DNA of 64,000 nucleotides from Novosphingobium aerophilum (GTDB lineage Bacteria > Pseudomonadota > Alphaproteobacteria > Sphingomonadales > Sphingomonadaceae): assembly GCF_014230305.1 (NCBI RefSeq), contig NZ_JACLAU010000004.1, positions 124,001 through 188,000 of the forward strand. Reading direction: 5' to 3'. The notes under the pieces were generated by a model that was not told the DNA's origin, did not search any database, and was given only the letters and a program-made list of their open reading frames with translations. Made by a program: the position numbers and the translations under genes. Below, in pieces: positions 19,364 through 28,277 of the stretch (the first letter of the stretch is position 1; the number at the start of each line of letters is the position of its first letter).

Positions 19364-19379
19364 CGTACCATATAGTACG
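19364..19379. promoter_or_regulatory. Candidate TetR operator, site 1
   Basis: CGTACCATATAGTACG is a 16-bp near-perfect palindrome immediately upstream of the tetR start codon. Arms CGTAC/GTACG are perfect and only one central position pair fails to match. Confidence 0.6.
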
Positions 19380-19423
19380 TTTTTTCGATTGACTATCCCG
19401 TTAACGCGTTGCAATGCACAATC

Positions 19424-19439
19424 CATACTCTCTGGTACG
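19424..19439. promoter_or_regulatory. Candidate TetR operator, site 2
   Basis: CATACTCTCTGGTACG matches the reverse complement of site 1 at 13 of 16 positions and lies just before the efflux lipoprotein start. The spacing of the two centres is 60 bases, so one site could control each divergent promoter. Confidence 0.5.
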
Positions 19440-19446
19440 GTTTTTC

Positions 19447-20958
19447 ATGACGCCCATGTTACAGTTCTCTGTTCGCACTGCCTTGCGTCGGCGTCAGGCG
19501 GGGTTGGGTGGCGTCGCGGTCATGGGGGCTGCCCTGCTGGCAGGATGCGCGCCCGTTCCCCACCTCGGTGCCGCGCCCCAACCGATCGCCGCCGAAGCGG
19601 TGGCCGCCCGGCAGAGCCTGTCGCCGGCGGCGCCCGATGCCGCCTGGCCGGCCGAGGGCTGGTGGCGCGCTTATCGGGATCCCCAGCTTGACGCGCTTGT
19701 CGCCGAAGGCCTGGCCGCGTCGCCCGATGTCGCCATGGCCCGGGCGCGGCTCGACCGGGCCGCGGCGCTGGCGCGCCAGGCCGGGGCGGGGCGCCTCCCG
19801 CAGGTCGATGTGCAGGGCGGCGTGCAGGAGGAAAAGCAGAGCCTGAACCTGGGCTTCCCCCCGCAGTTCAAGCCGGTTCTGCCCCAGGGCTGGAACGATG
19901 GCGGGCAGATTGCCACCTCGCTGGGCTTCGATCTCGATCTGTGGGGGCGTAACCGCGCCGCCTTCGCCGCCGCCACCTCGCAGCGCCGCGCCGCCGCGCT
20001 CGATCTGCAGCAGGCCCGGCTGGTGCTGTCGGTGGCGATCGTCTCCGCCTACGTCGATCTCGACCGGCTGATCGCCGAGCGCGCGATCCGCGCGACCCAG
20101 GCCCGGGGCATGGAGCAGGCCAGCCAGCTGGTCGAACAGCGCCGTGCCAGCGGGCTCGAAACCACCGGCACCACCGCCCAGGCCACGGCCGCCGCGGCCG
20201 TGGCGCGGATCGCGCTGAGCCAGGCGGACGAGGCGCTGGCCTTGCGGCGTCACCAGATTGCCGCGCTGGTCGGAGCCGGGCCCGATCGCGGCCTGGCCCT
20301 GACGGCCCCGGCGCTGGCACCGATCGCGCTGCGCGACCTGCCCGCCACGGCGACGACCGAGCTGCTGGCCCGCCGGCCCGACGTGATCGCCGCGCGCGAG
20401 CGGGTTTCCGCCGGGCTCAGCTCGATTCGCGAAGCCCGCGCCGGGTTCTTCCCGTCGATCAGCCTCAACGCCCTGTTCGGGGTCCAGTCGCTGGGCCTCG
20501 AGCGGCTGTTCGAGGCCGATGCCACCTATGGCCGGGTCGGCCCGGCGGTCAGCCTGCCGATCTTTCGCGGCGGCGCGCTGGCCGGACGCTATCGGGCGGC
20601 GCGCGCGGACCATGACGCGGCGGTGGCCAGCTACAACGCCACCATTCTGGGCGCCTATCGCGAAACCGCTGATGCGGTGACGACCACGCGCCTGGCCGCG
20701 CAGCGCCTGGCCGATGCCCGCGCCGCGGTGGCGGCCAGCGAGGAGGCGTTCGCCACGATCAGCGCGCGCTACAAGGCCGGGCTCGCGACCTACCTTGACG
20801 TGCTGCAGGTGGATGACCGCCTGCTGGCCGCCCGGATCGCCGAGGCCGATGTGGCCGCCGCGGCGCGCGGGGCCGACCTGGCGCTGGTGCGCGCCCTTGG
20901 CGGCGGGTTCGATCCCGCTGCCGATCAGACTTCACAGAAGGATAGTCCGCATGGCTGA
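19447..20958 (+). CDS. NodT-family outer-membrane efflux lipoprotein
   Basis: The protein has 503 residues. It is a TolC-like channel forming the outer-membrane part of a tripartite pump. A signal peptide ends in a lipobox, LAGC, so the protein is lipid-anchored. Two outer-membrane efflux repeats follow, rich in long helices (DAVMARARLDRA-type and ATYLDVLQVDDRLLAA). ATG 19447 is chosen because it gives a compact Arg-rich signal peptide; an ATG 33 bases upstream is also in frame but lies in the operator region. It overlaps the next gene by eight bases. Confidence 0.88.
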   Translation: MTPMLQFSVRTALRRRQAGLGGVAVMGAALLAGCAPVPHLGAAPQPIAAEAVAARQSLSPAAPDAAWPAEGWWRAYRDPQLDALVAEGLAASPDVAMARARLDRAAALARQAGAGRLPQVDVQGGVQEEKQSLNLGFPPQFKPVLPQGWNDGGQIATSLGFDLDLWGRNRAAFAAATSQRRAAALDLQQARLVLSVAIVSAYVDLDRLIAERAIRATQARGMEQASQLVEQRRASGLETTGTTAQATAAAAVARIALSQADEALALRRHQIAALVGAGPDRGLALTAPALAPIALRDLPATATTELLARRPDVIAARERVSAGLSSIREARAGFFPSISLNALFGVQSLGLERLFEADATYGRVGPAVSLPIFRGGALAGRYRAARADHDAAVASYNATILGAYRETADAVTTTRLAAQRLADARAAVAASEEAFATISARYKAGLATYLDVLQVDDRLLAARIAEADVAAAARGADLALVRALGGGFDPAADQTSQKDSPHG

Positions 20959-22099
20959 CGCCAATCTTGCCCAGGATCCCGCCGTCGCCGAGGCCAAGGC
21001 CCGCCGCGCGGCGCAGCGCCGGGTCTGGCTGACGCGGCTTGCCGGGTTTGTGGTCGTGGCCGGCCTGCTGTGGCTGGGCTGGTACCTACTGATCGGGCGC
21101 AACCACGTCTCGACCGACAATGCCTATGTCAACGCCGAGGTCGCCCAGGTGACCCCGCTGCTGTCCGCCCAGGTGATCGAGGTGCGGGTCAAGGACACGC
21201 AGGCCGTGCGCCGCGGGGATGTGCTGGTGGTGCTGGATGCCACCAATGCGCGCATCGCCGTGGCTCAGGCCGAAGCCGATCTGGCCGCGGCGCGCCGCCG
21301 CTTCCGGCAGGCGGCCGCGACCAGTGGCGCCCTGGGCGCCCAGGTTTCGGGCGGAGCCGCCGAGATTGCCCGGGCCGAGGCGCAACTGGTCTCCGCCGAG
21401 GCCGATCTGGCCAAGGCCCGGACCGACCTCCAGCGCCGTGAATCGCTGGCCGGCACCGGCGCGGTGTCCGGTGACGAACTGACCGCGGTGCGGCGCAGCT
21501 TCGCCGCCGCCCAGGCAGCGGCCACCAGCGCGCGCGCGGCGGTCCAGCAGGCCCGCGCCGGTCGCGCCGCCGCGGCGGGGCAGCTCGCCGCCAACGAGGC
21601 CCTGGTCAGCGGATCCAGTGTCGAGTCCGATCCCGCGGTGCTCGCCGCCAAGGCCCGGCTCGAAGCGGCCAAGCTCGATATCGACCGGGCGGTGATCCGG
21701 GCGCCGATCGATGGCGTGATCACCCGCCGCCAGGTCCAGCTTGGTCAGCGGGTCGCCCAGGGCGCGCCGATCATGAGCATCGTCCCGGTGAACACCCTCT
21801 ACATCGATGCCAACTTCAAGGAGCGTCAATTGCGCCGGGTCAAGGTCGGGATGCCCGCCACGGTGGTGGCCGACATCTATGGCAGCGACGTGGTCTATCA
21901 CGGCAAGGTCGTGGGCATCGCCGGAGGCACGGGCGCCTCGATGGCGCTGATCCCGGCCCAGAATGCCACCGGCAACTGGATCAAGGTGGTGCAGCGCCTG
22001 CCGGTGCGGATCGAGCTCGATCCCAAGGAACTGGCGGCCCATCCGCTGCGGGTCGGATTGTCGACCGAGGTCGAGATCGACCTGACCGGCGCGGACTGA
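20951..22099 (+). CDS. emrA: HlyD/EmrA-family periplasmic membrane-fusion protein
   Basis: The protein has 382 residues. It is the adaptor that links the inner-membrane transporter to the outer-membrane channel. One N-terminal membrane helix (about 30-50) is followed by the biotinyl-lipoyl-like half motif (STDNAYVNAEVAQVTP), a long coiled-coil hairpin of Ala/Arg/Glu-rich helices and a beta-barrel segment (YIDANFKERQLRRVKVG) typical of EmrA. The ATG at 20951 lies inside the end of the preceding gene, indicating coupled translation. Confidence 0.88.
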   Translation: MADANLAQDPAVAEAKARRAAQRRVWLTRLAGFVVVAGLLWLGWYLLIGRNHVSTDNAYVNAEVAQVTPLLSAQVIEVRVKDTQAVRRGDVLVVLDATNARIAVAQAEADLAAARRRFRQAAATSGALGAQVSGGAAEIARAEAQLVSAEADLAKARTDLQRRESLAGTGAVSGDELTAVRRSFAAAQAAATSARAAVQQARAGRAAAAGQLAANEALVSGSSVESDPAVLAAKARLEAAKLDIDRAVIRAPIDGVITRRQVQLGQRVAQGAPIMSIVPVNTLYIDANFKERQLRRVKVGMPATVVADIYGSDVVYHGKVVGIAGGTGASMALIPAQNATGNWIKVVQRLPVRIELDPKELAAHPLRVGLSTEVEIDLTGAD

Positions 22100-22102
22100 A
22101 CC

Positions 22103-23662
22103 GTGGCCGGCCCAGTCCCTCCGGTGCCCCCGGGCGCGCGCGGCGCGTACCTTTCGGCTCGGCAGCAGTGGCTGGTGGGCGTCATCCTGGCGCTCAGCAA
22201 TTTCATGGTGGTGCTCGATCTGACCATCGCGAACGTCTCGGTCCCCCATATTGCGGGGAACCTCGGTATCTCGCTTGACCAGGGAACCTGGATCATCACC
22301 TCCTACGCCGTGGCCGAGGCGGTCTGCGTGCCGCTGACCGGATGGCTTGCCGCACGGTTCGGCGCGGCCCGGGTGTTCATTGTCGCCATGTCGGGCTTCG
22401 GGGCCTTTTCCCTGCTTTGCGGCATCGCGCCGACGCTGGGCGTGCTGGTGGCCGCGCGCATCGGCCAGGGGCTGTTCGGAGCCCCCCTGATGCCGATGTC
22501 GCAGACCCTGATGATGCTGGTCTTCCCGCCTGAGCGGCGCGGCACGTTCATGGCGGTCTGGGCCATGACCACGCTGATGGGGCCGGCGCTGGGCCCGATC
22601 CTGGGCGGCTGGATTTCCGACAACTGGAGCTGGCACTGGATCTTCCTGATCAACGTGCCGATCGCGCTGGGCTCGGGTCTGGCCGCCGGCGTGCTGCTGG
22701 CCAAGGTCAGGACGCCGCTGACCCGCGCGCCGATCGATCTGGTCGGGCTGGGGCTCCTGATCTTCTGGATCGCCTGCCTGCAGATCGTGCTCGACACCGG
22801 TCGGGACCACGACTGGTTCGCCGACACGGGGATCGTCCTGCTGACCTGCGCCTCGGCGATCGGGTTCGTGGCCTTCATCATCTGGGAACTGACCGAGGAG
22901 CACCCGGTGGTCGACCTGCGGGTGTTCCGGCATGTCGGGTTCTCGTCGATCATGGTGACGATGACCCTGGGCTACGGTGCCTTCTTCTGCGGCAACGTGG
23001 TGGTGCCGCAGTGGCTTCAGGCGGTGCAGGGCTATACCGCCTTCAATTCCGGTCTGGTCACCGCCTCGAGCGCGCTCGCCGCCCTGCTGATCGCTCCGCT
23101 TGCCGCCCGGCTCAGCAATGGCGGCAAGGTCGATCGGCGCTGGCTGCTGGGCGGTGGGCTGGTGTGGCTGGGCCTGATCAACCTGCTGCGGTCAACCTGG
23201 ACGACCGAGGCGACCATGTTCGACTACGCGATGGTCATCTTCCTGCAGGGCTTCGGGATGCCGTTCTTCTTCATCACCATCACCACCATGGCGCTGACCG
23301 CGGTCGATCCCCAGGAGACCGCTTCGGGCGCGGGCCTGCAGGCCTTTCTACGTACCCTGGCGGTGGCGGTGTCCACTTCGGTGGTCCTGACCTACTGGGG
23401 CAACCAGCAGCGGTTGGTCCACAACGAGATCGCCAACACGCTCAACCCCGGCCCGGCATCCGATGCGCTTGGCGGGTTGGGCCTGGGACCGGAAGCGATC
23501 AGCGGATTCCTCAACGGAGTGGTCGATCAGCAGGCGATCACCGTGGCGCTCAACAACACCAGCGTGGTCGCGGCCTTCCTGCTGTTCTTCTCCGCCGCCG
23601 TGCTGTGGTTCGTGCCCAAGCACACCACCCGCCAGGGCGCGGGACCGATGGGCGGCCACTGA
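22103..23662 (+). CDS. emrB: DHA2-family MFS drug exporter (EmrB-like)
   Basis: The protein has 519 residues. It is a proton-driven inner-membrane exporter with about 14 membrane segments. DHA2 features include LDLTIANVSVPHI in TM1, WIITSYAVAEAV, and LTGWLAARFGAARVF in the loop between TM2 and TM3. It uses a GTG start three bases after the emrA stop. With the NodT lipoprotein and EmrA it forms a complete tripartite EmrAB-TolC-type pump, probably for hydrophobic drugs, uncouplers or fatty acids. The TetR gene upstream is the likely regulator. Confidence 0.9.
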   Translation: MAGPVPPVPPGARGAYLSARQQWLVGVILALSNFMVVLDLTIANVSVPHIAGNLGISLDQGTWIITSYAVAEAVCVPLTGWLAARFGAARVFIVAMSGFGAFSLLCGIAPTLGVLVAARIGQGLFGAPLMPMSQTLMMLVFPPERRGTFMAVWAMTTLMGPALGPILGGWISDNWSWHWIFLINVPIALGSGLAAGVLLAKVRTPLTRAPIDLVGLGLLIFWIACLQIVLDTGRDHDWFADTGIVLLTCASAIGFVAFIIWELTEEHPVVDLRVFRHVGFSSIMVTMTLGYGAFFCGNVVVPQWLQAVQGYTAFNSGLVTASSALAALLIAPLAARLSNGGKVDRRWLLGGGLVWLGLINLLRSTWTTEATMFDYAMVIFLQGFGMPFFFITITTMALTAVDPQETASGAGLQAFLRTLAVAVSTSVVLTYWGNQQRLVHNEIANTLNPGPASDALGGLGLGPEAISGFLNGVVDQQAITVALNNTSVVAAFLLFFSAAVLWFVPKHTTRQGAGPMGGH

Positions 23663-23688
23663 ACCGGACCGCCCTCGCTCCGCAGGCT

Positions 23689-23721
23689 TAGAGCCTGTCC
23701 ACCTCAACAGGACAGGCTCTA
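23689..23721. terminator. Perfect inverted repeat between convergent emrB and DUF1489 genes
   Basis: TAGAGCCTGTCC (23689-23700) and GGACAGGCTCTA (23710-23721) form a 12-bp perfect stem with a 9-base loop. It overlaps the stop codon of the DUF1489 gene. It lacks a T run on either strand but sits where a bidirectional terminator is expected. Confidence 0.5.
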
Positions 23722-24114
23722 GACCAGCCCGAGCCGCGCCAGTTCGCCGGCGATGTGTCCGGGCAGGATATCGCCGGTCTCTTCCCCGTCGGTCAGGTCG
23801 GCGGGAGCGTCCGCGTCCTCCAGATAGCGCCAGCCCTGATGCGCCCGGCGCGGCTTGGGGCGCACGTCGATCAGCCGGGCCGCAATGACGATGTTGGTGC
23901 GCCCCCCCTCGGCCTCCTCGAAGCCGAGGATTTCCGACCGGGCGACCAACTGGTGCTTGAGGATCCAGAACACCGATCCGCCGATCATCTCGGCATGGCG
24001 CTTGGGCAGGTAGCGGGTGGTCAGCCGGGCCACCTCGCCACGCTGGGCGAACCAGCCGTGCACCTCCGCCAGTGACTGGGCCCCATAGGCCACCTTGGTC
24101 ATGTGCAGGGGCAT
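23719..24114 (-). CDS. DUF1489-family protein
   Basis: The protein has 131 residues. It begins MPLHMTKVAYGA and contains the segment YLPKRHAEMIGGSVFWILKH, which matches my memory of the alphaproteobacterial DUF1489 family. No catalytic motif or membrane segment is visible and no function is established. ATG 24114 is two bases after the mgtE stop, so the two genes are probably co-transcribed; the longer in-frame start would lie within mgtE. Confidence 0.7.
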   Translation of the reverse strand: MPLHMTKVAYGAQSLAEVHGWFAQRGEVARLTTRYLPKRHAEMIGGSVFWILKHQLVARSEILGFEEAEGGRTNIVIAARLIDVRPKPRRAHQGWRYLEDADAPADLTDGEETGDILPGHIAGELARLGLV

Positions 24115-24115
24115 G

Positions 24116-25567
24116 TCAGGCCAGTCCCGCCAGCACGGCCAGGCCAAGGAAGCTGAAGAAGCCCATCACGTCGGTCGCCATGGTCACGAACACCGCGGAC
24201 GAGACGGCCGGATCGATCTTCAGCCGATCGAGCACCACCGGGACGGCGATCCCGGCGCAGCCCGCCATCAGGTTGTTGATCACCATGGCGCTGCCGATTA
24301 CCGCGCCCAGCAGCGGATTGTGGAAGATCGTCGCCACCGCCAGGCCGATCAGCAGACCCAGCGCGGTGCCATTGGCCAGCGCGATGCGGAACTCGCGCCA
24401 GATCATCCGCAGCGTGTTGCTTTCGGTCAACTGGTTGGTGGCCAGCGCGCGCACCACCACAGCCAGCGTCTGGGTGCCGGCATTGCCGCCCATGCCCGAG
24501 ACAATCGGCATCAGCACGGCCAGCAGGGCGAACTTCGCGATGGCGCCCTGGAACAGCCCGACCACGCTGGAGGCGATGATCGCCGTGCCCAGGTTGACCA
24601 CCAGCCAGGTCAGGCGGGTGCGGATGGTTAGGTGGATCGGCTCGTTGATGTCGCCATCGCCCGCGCCGGACAGCAGCAGCGCGTCCTCGCCCGCTTCCTC
24701 CTGGATGATGTGGACCACGTCGTCGACCGTGATCTGCCCGACGAGGCGGCCCGATTCGTCGACCACCGCGGCCGAGATCAGCGCGTACTTCTGGAACCGC
24801 AGCGCCACCTCTTCCTGGTCCATGGTGACCGGGATCAGGGTCTGATCGCGCATCATCACGTCGGCCAGGGCGATATGGCGCGGGGCGCGCAGGATCCACG
24901 ACAGCGCGCAGGTGCCGACCGGATGATGCCGCTGGTCGACGATGAACACTTCCCAGAACTCGGTGGCGAGCCCCCGGTCCTCGCGCAGATAGTCGATCAG
25001 GTGACCGACGGTCATGTGCCCGGGCACCGCGATGAAGTCGCGGCTCATCAGGCGGCCGGCCGACTCCTCGGGATAGGCCAGCGCACTTTCGATCGCGGCG
25101 CGGTCCTCGGGATCGAGCTCGGCCAGCACCGCCTGCTGGTCCTCCTCGTCGAGGTCCTCCAGCATCGCGACGGCATCGTCGGTGTCGAGCTGCTCGGCGA
25201 TCTCGGCGATATCCTCGGCCGGCAGGTCCTCGACGAGCTGCTCGCGAACGTGATCGTTCATCTCGGCGATCACGTCGGCGCTCATCAGGTCGGTGATGGC
25301 GCTGGCCAGCAGCGGACGCTCATCGGCGTCGAGCAGCTCGAACAGGTCGGCAAGGTCGGCCGGATGAAGCGGCTCGACCAGATCGTAAACCCGGTCGCGC
25401 TCGCCTTCCTCCAGCGCATCGCGGACCCGCCGGACGAAGTCCGACTTCAGGCGGTTCTCATCGTCCAGCCGATCGCCATCGCGCCGCGGATCGTCCGCAG
25501 CAGGCAGGCCCCCGTCGAGGTCGGGCGAATCCTCGAGGAGCGACAGGTCGGGTTCGTCGGTCGCCAT
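24116..25567 (-). CDS. mgtE: MgtE magnesium channel/transporter
   Basis: The protein has 483 residues. An acidic N-terminal helical domain (repeats such as LLDADERP and LDTDDAVAMLEDLDEEDQ) is followed by a CBS pair (about 150-290) and five membrane helices with the pore signature SGMGGNAGTQT. MgtE is a Mg-gated inner-membrane channel in which the N and CBS domains sense cytoplasmic Mg. ATG 25567 gives the normal length. The gene is divergent from the cyclophilin gene, and no M-box riboswitch was recognised in the 110-bp gap. Confidence 0.93.
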   Translation of the reverse strand: MATDEPDLSLLEDSPDLDGGLPAADDPRRDGDRLDDENRLKSDFVRRVRDALEEGERDRVYDLVEPLHPADLADLFELLDADERPLLASAITDLMSADVIAEMNDHVREQLVEDLPAEDIAEIAEQLDTDDAVAMLEDLDEEDQQAVLAELDPEDRAAIESALAYPEESAGRLMSRDFIAVPGHMTVGHLIDYLREDRGLATEFWEVFIVDQRHHPVGTCALSWILRAPRHIALADVMMRDQTLIPVTMDQEEVALRFQKYALISAAVVDESGRLVGQITVDDVVHIIQEEAGEDALLLSGAGDGDINEPIHLTIRTRLTWLVVNLGTAIIASSVVGLFQGAIAKFALLAVLMPIVSGMGGNAGTQTLAVVVRALATNQLTESNTLRMIWREFRIALANGTALGLLIGLAVATIFHNPLLGAVIGSAMVINNLMAGCAGIAVPVVLDRLKIDPAVSSAVFVTMATDVMGFFSFLGLAVLAGLA

Positions 25568-25677
25568 CGCGGTCGGGTCTATTGTCCCGTCTCGCAATTG
25601 CAACCGGACGTTGCGGGCAGGCGTGACTTTATGCCCGGCACGGCTATATCCGCGCCATCACAAGTGGAGTGTGCCCG

Positions 25678-26148
25678 ATGGCCGACGAATTTCTCACCCT
25701 CACGCTCGACACCGGCAATGGCGGCGGTGGCGACGTCAAGATCAAGCTGCGCCCCGATCTGGCGCCCGGTCACGTCGCCCGCATCAAGGAGCTGACGGGC
25801 GAAGGCTTCTATGACGGGATCAAGTTCCACCGGGTCATTCCGGGCTTCATGGCGCAGGGCGGCTGCCCGAACGGCACCGGGATGGGCGGATCGTCCAAGC
25901 CGGATCTCCAGGCCGAATTCAACGCCGAGCCGCATGTCCGCGGCGTCTGCTCGATGGCCCGGACCAACTACCCGCACTCGGCCAACAGCCAGTTCTTCAT
26001 CTGCTTCGACGACGCGACCTTCCTGGATCGCCAGTACACGGTCTGGGGCCAGGTGGTCGAAGGCATGGAGCACGTCGATGCCCTGCCCAAGGGCGAGCCC
26101 CCGCGCGAACCGGGCAAGATCGTGAAGGCAGCCATCAGCGAAGGCTGA
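25678..26148 (+). CDS. ppiB: Cyclophilin-type peptidyl-prolyl cis-trans isomerase
   Basis: The protein has 156 residues. It is a cytoplasmic single-domain cyclophilin with no signal peptide. Family motifs are FYDGIKFHRVIPGFMAQGG (catalytic Arg in HRV), SMARTNYPHSANSQFFIC and WGQVVEGMEHVD. The ATG at 25678 has GTGGAG eight bases upstream; a GTG three codons earlier is possible. The last 14 bases of the gene are repeated twice downstream in a 27-bp period, and a terminator follows. Confidence 0.93.
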   Translation: MADEFLTLTLDTGNGGGGDVKIKLRPDLAPGHVARIKELTGEGFYDGIKFHRVIPGFMAQGGCPNGTGMGGSSKPDLQAEFNAEPHVRGVCSMARTNYPHSANSQFFICFDDATFLDRQYTVWGQVVEGMEHVDALPKGEPPREPGKIVKAAISEG

Positions 26149-26202
26149 TAACCGGTGCCCGTCAGCGAAGGCTGACAGGCGGGGCTGCTCAGCGAAGGCT
26201 GA
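26135..26202 (+). repeat. 27-bp-period tandem repeat covering the ppiB stop codon
   Basis: The 14-mer TCAGCGAAGGCTGA occurs exactly at 26135, 26162 and 26189. Each copy forms a small stem (TCAGC/GCTGA) with a GAAG loop. The first copy is the end of ppiB including its stop; the 13-base spacers have diverged. Confidence 0.85.
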
Positions 26203-26223
26203 GGCCGGAATTGCCATAAGTCG

Positions 26224-26250
26224 GAAGGGGCGGAGCGATCCGCCCCTTTC
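26224..26250 (+). terminator. Rho-independent terminator after ppiB
   Basis: AAGGGGCGG (26225-26233) pairs with CCGCCCCTT (26240-26248), followed by TC. The stem is preceded by GAA and is suited mainly to the plus-strand transcript. Confidence 0.7.
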
Positions 26251-26259
26251 TGATGTGCG

Positions 26260-26574
26260 TCAGCCTGCGATCAGGCCGCTGGGCGCGGCGGCGTGCGAGC
26301 CCTTGTCGAACTCGACCCCGAAGGCCTTGCCTTCGACCCAGCGGACGATGCCCCAGAGGGTCGATCCGTCGGGCAGGGCAATCGTCACCAGATCGTTCGC
26401 GGCCGGCGGCGCAACCCGCGCCACCGCGCTCATCCCCGCGGCGGATATGTCGCGCACCATCGCATCCTGGCTTTCGCCGGGCGCACCCTCGACGCGGACG
26501 CGCACGACCACCCGCTTGCGCCGGGCGCGGAACACCGGGGTGGGCACGAAGCGGGACTTGTCGACCAGAGTCAT
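26260..26574 (-). CDS. PilZ-domain protein, probable cyclic-di-GMP receptor
   Basis: This 104-residue single-domain protein carries the PilZ ligand motifs: RARRKRVVVRVR (RxxxR part) near residues 16-27 and DISAAGMS ((D/N)xSxxG). The C-terminal segment LWGIVRWVEGKAFGVEF is the usual closing strand pair. PilZ proteins bind cyclic di-GMP and act on motility, polysaccharide or adhesion targets; the partner here is not evident. ATG 26574 is preferred over an in-frame start 13 codons upstream that lies outside the domain. Confidence 0.82.
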   Translation of the reverse strand: MTLVDKSRFVPTPVFRARRKRVVVRVRVEGAPGESQDAMVRDISAAGMSAVARVAPPAANDLVTIALPDGSTLWGIVRWVEGKAFGVEFDKGSHAAAPSGLIAG

Positions 26575-26732
26575 GGCCGTGGTCTGGCCCGGACAGGGCC
26601 AAGGTTTCGCCAAACCGATGCATAGGGTTTTCCCTTAGTTCTTGCCCCGCCCGCCGGAGGAGGCCGGTCCGCGAGGGTCCCCTGGCAACAACCCGCTGGC
26701 GTCCCGGGCCGCGCCCGGCTAGCCATGCCGCG

Positions 26733-28277
26733 GTGACACCAGGCGGAACAGTCGGAGCCGAAGCAGCAGGGCGGGATGCCTCCCGCGGCGTCAGGCCTCT
26801 GGATTCGCTGTGGGTCGTCGTGCCGCTGCTCGCGCTGGCCCGGCTGCTTGCCGCCCCGATCGGCGATGTCGACATCTTCTGGCAGTTGCGGCTGGGCGAC
26901 TTGATGCTGGACAGCCATTGGCCGGTCACGCGCGAGCCGTTCGCCGCGACTCATCTGGGCGAGGCGCTGGTGCCCTTGTCGGCGCTGGCGCAGATCGTCC
27001 TCGCGGGGGTGCGGCGGCTGGGCGGCTGGCCGGCGGTCCAGATCGTCGATGCGCTGGCCTGGACCGGCGGCTTCCTCGCCGTCGGGCTCGCCGCCCGTGC
27101 CCGGGGAGCCATGCCGCTGCGCCTGGCCCTGGCCCTGGTGCTCTGCCAGCTGATGGCCATGCCCTTCGCCGGGGTGCGTCCGCAAAGCTTCGCCGTGCTC
27201 GGCCTGGGCGCCCTGATCCTGCTGCTCGGCCGGGAGCTGCCGCTGCGCCGAACGCTCCTGGCCGGGGGCGCGGTGCTGGTGCTGTGGCAGAACCTGCATC
27301 CCTCGGTCAGCCTGGCTGCCGCCTATCTGGGCGCGCGCGCTGCGGCGGGCTGGCTGCGCCACCGCACCGGACGCCGCACCACACCACCCTGGGCCGAGAC
27401 CCTGCTGCTCCCGCTGGCCGGACTGGCCATGGTCGCCACGCCCGCCGGGTTCGCCGTGTTCGACATGGCCACGCTCAACGCGCGGATGAGCACGGCCATG
27501 GGCGCGACCGAGTGGCTTTCGGTGCTCGATCCGCAGAACCGCCCGTTCCTGCCGATCCTGCTGATCCTCAATGGCGGCGTGCTGGCCCTGCTGGGGGTGG
27601 TCCGGCGCGAACTCGACCTCGAGGCCCTGGCCGGCGCCCTGGTCTTTCTGCTGATGGCCCTGATCGCGGGGCGCTTCGTGCTGTTCTGGGCCCTGGCGCT
27701 GGTGCCGGTCCTGGCGGGGGGTCGCCATGACTCCGGGCCGATCGACCGCCTCGCCCTGCTGCTGTTCGCGGCCGGCGCCGGGGTGATCGCCCTGACCGCT
27801 GCGGCCCGGCCGGGCCCCCGGTTCGCCCCGGACCTGCCGATCGCCGCGGTGGACCGGCTGGCGGCCCGTGGTCTCGCCGGCACGGTCTATGCCAGCTATC
27901 CCTTCGGCGGGGTGATCGCCGATCGCGGTTTCCCAAGGCTGAGGGTCGCCTTCGACGGTCGCTATTACCGCTATGGCATGGCCGAATGGGACCTGTGCCG
28001 TGCCGCCATGGCGGGGCAGGTGCCGGTGAGCGCGCTGGTCGCGCGCTATCGTCCGGTCGCCTGGGTGCTGAGCCCGGGGATGGACCGGCCACTGATCGAG
28101 GCGCTGCGCGCCCAACCGCAGGCATGGCGTGAGGTGCCCGGCGATCCGGCGGCCGTGCTGTTCGTTCCGGCCGGTGCCGGGTCGGGCCGCGCCTACACGC
28201 CGGCCTTCACCAGCCAATCGTGGAACAGCCGCACGGGCCGGCTGTCGAGCGCGCGGGGGCGGCAGACGAACCAGTAG
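26733..28277 (+). CDS. Polytopic membrane protein, possible GT-C-fold glycosyltransferase-like
   Basis: The protein has 514 residues with about 10-12 hydrophobic segments. An acidic patch after the first helix (GDVDIFWQLRLGDLM) precedes REPFAAT, and near the C-terminus YASYPFGGVIA and FDGRYYRYG occur. This layout (Asp-x-Phe-Trp near TM1, DPF-like motif, then a soluble segment with a D-G-R motif) recalls uncharacterised GT-C-like membrane proteins; no activity is known. The start is uncertain: GTG 26733 is the best in-frame choice because the frame further upstream runs antisense to the PilZ gene. The last 85 bases overlap the end of the convergent LysR gene. Confidence 0.65.
   Translation: MTPGGTVGAEAAGRDASRGVRPLDSLWVVVPLLALARLLAAPIGDVDIFWQLRLGDLMLDSHWPVTREPFAATHLGEALVPLSALAQIVLAGVRRLGGWPAVQIVDALAWTGGFLAVGLAARARGAMPLRLALALVLCQLMAMPFAGVRPQSFAVLGLGALILLLGRELPLRRTLLAGGAVLVLWQNLHPSVSLAAAYLGARAAAGWLRHRTGRRTTPPWAETLLLPLAGLAMVATPAGFAVFDMATLNARMSTAMGATEWLSVLDPQNRPFLPILLILNGGVLALLGVVRRELDLEALAGALVFLLMALIAGRFVLFWALALVPVLAGGRHDSGPIDRLALLLFAAGAGVIALTAAARPGPRFAPDLPIAAVDRLAARGLAGTVYASYPFGGVIADRGFPRLRVAFDGRYYRYGMAEWDLCRAAMAGQVPVSALVARYRPVAWVLSPGMDRPLIEALRAQPQAWREVPGDPAAVLFVPAGAGSGRAYTPAFTSQSWNSRTGRLSSARGRQTNQ

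Noticed and set aside
26253..26732. Long 5' extension of the membrane-protein gene at 26733-28277
   Set aside because: It would run antisense through the whole PilZ gene and is Arg/Pro-rich with no membrane character.
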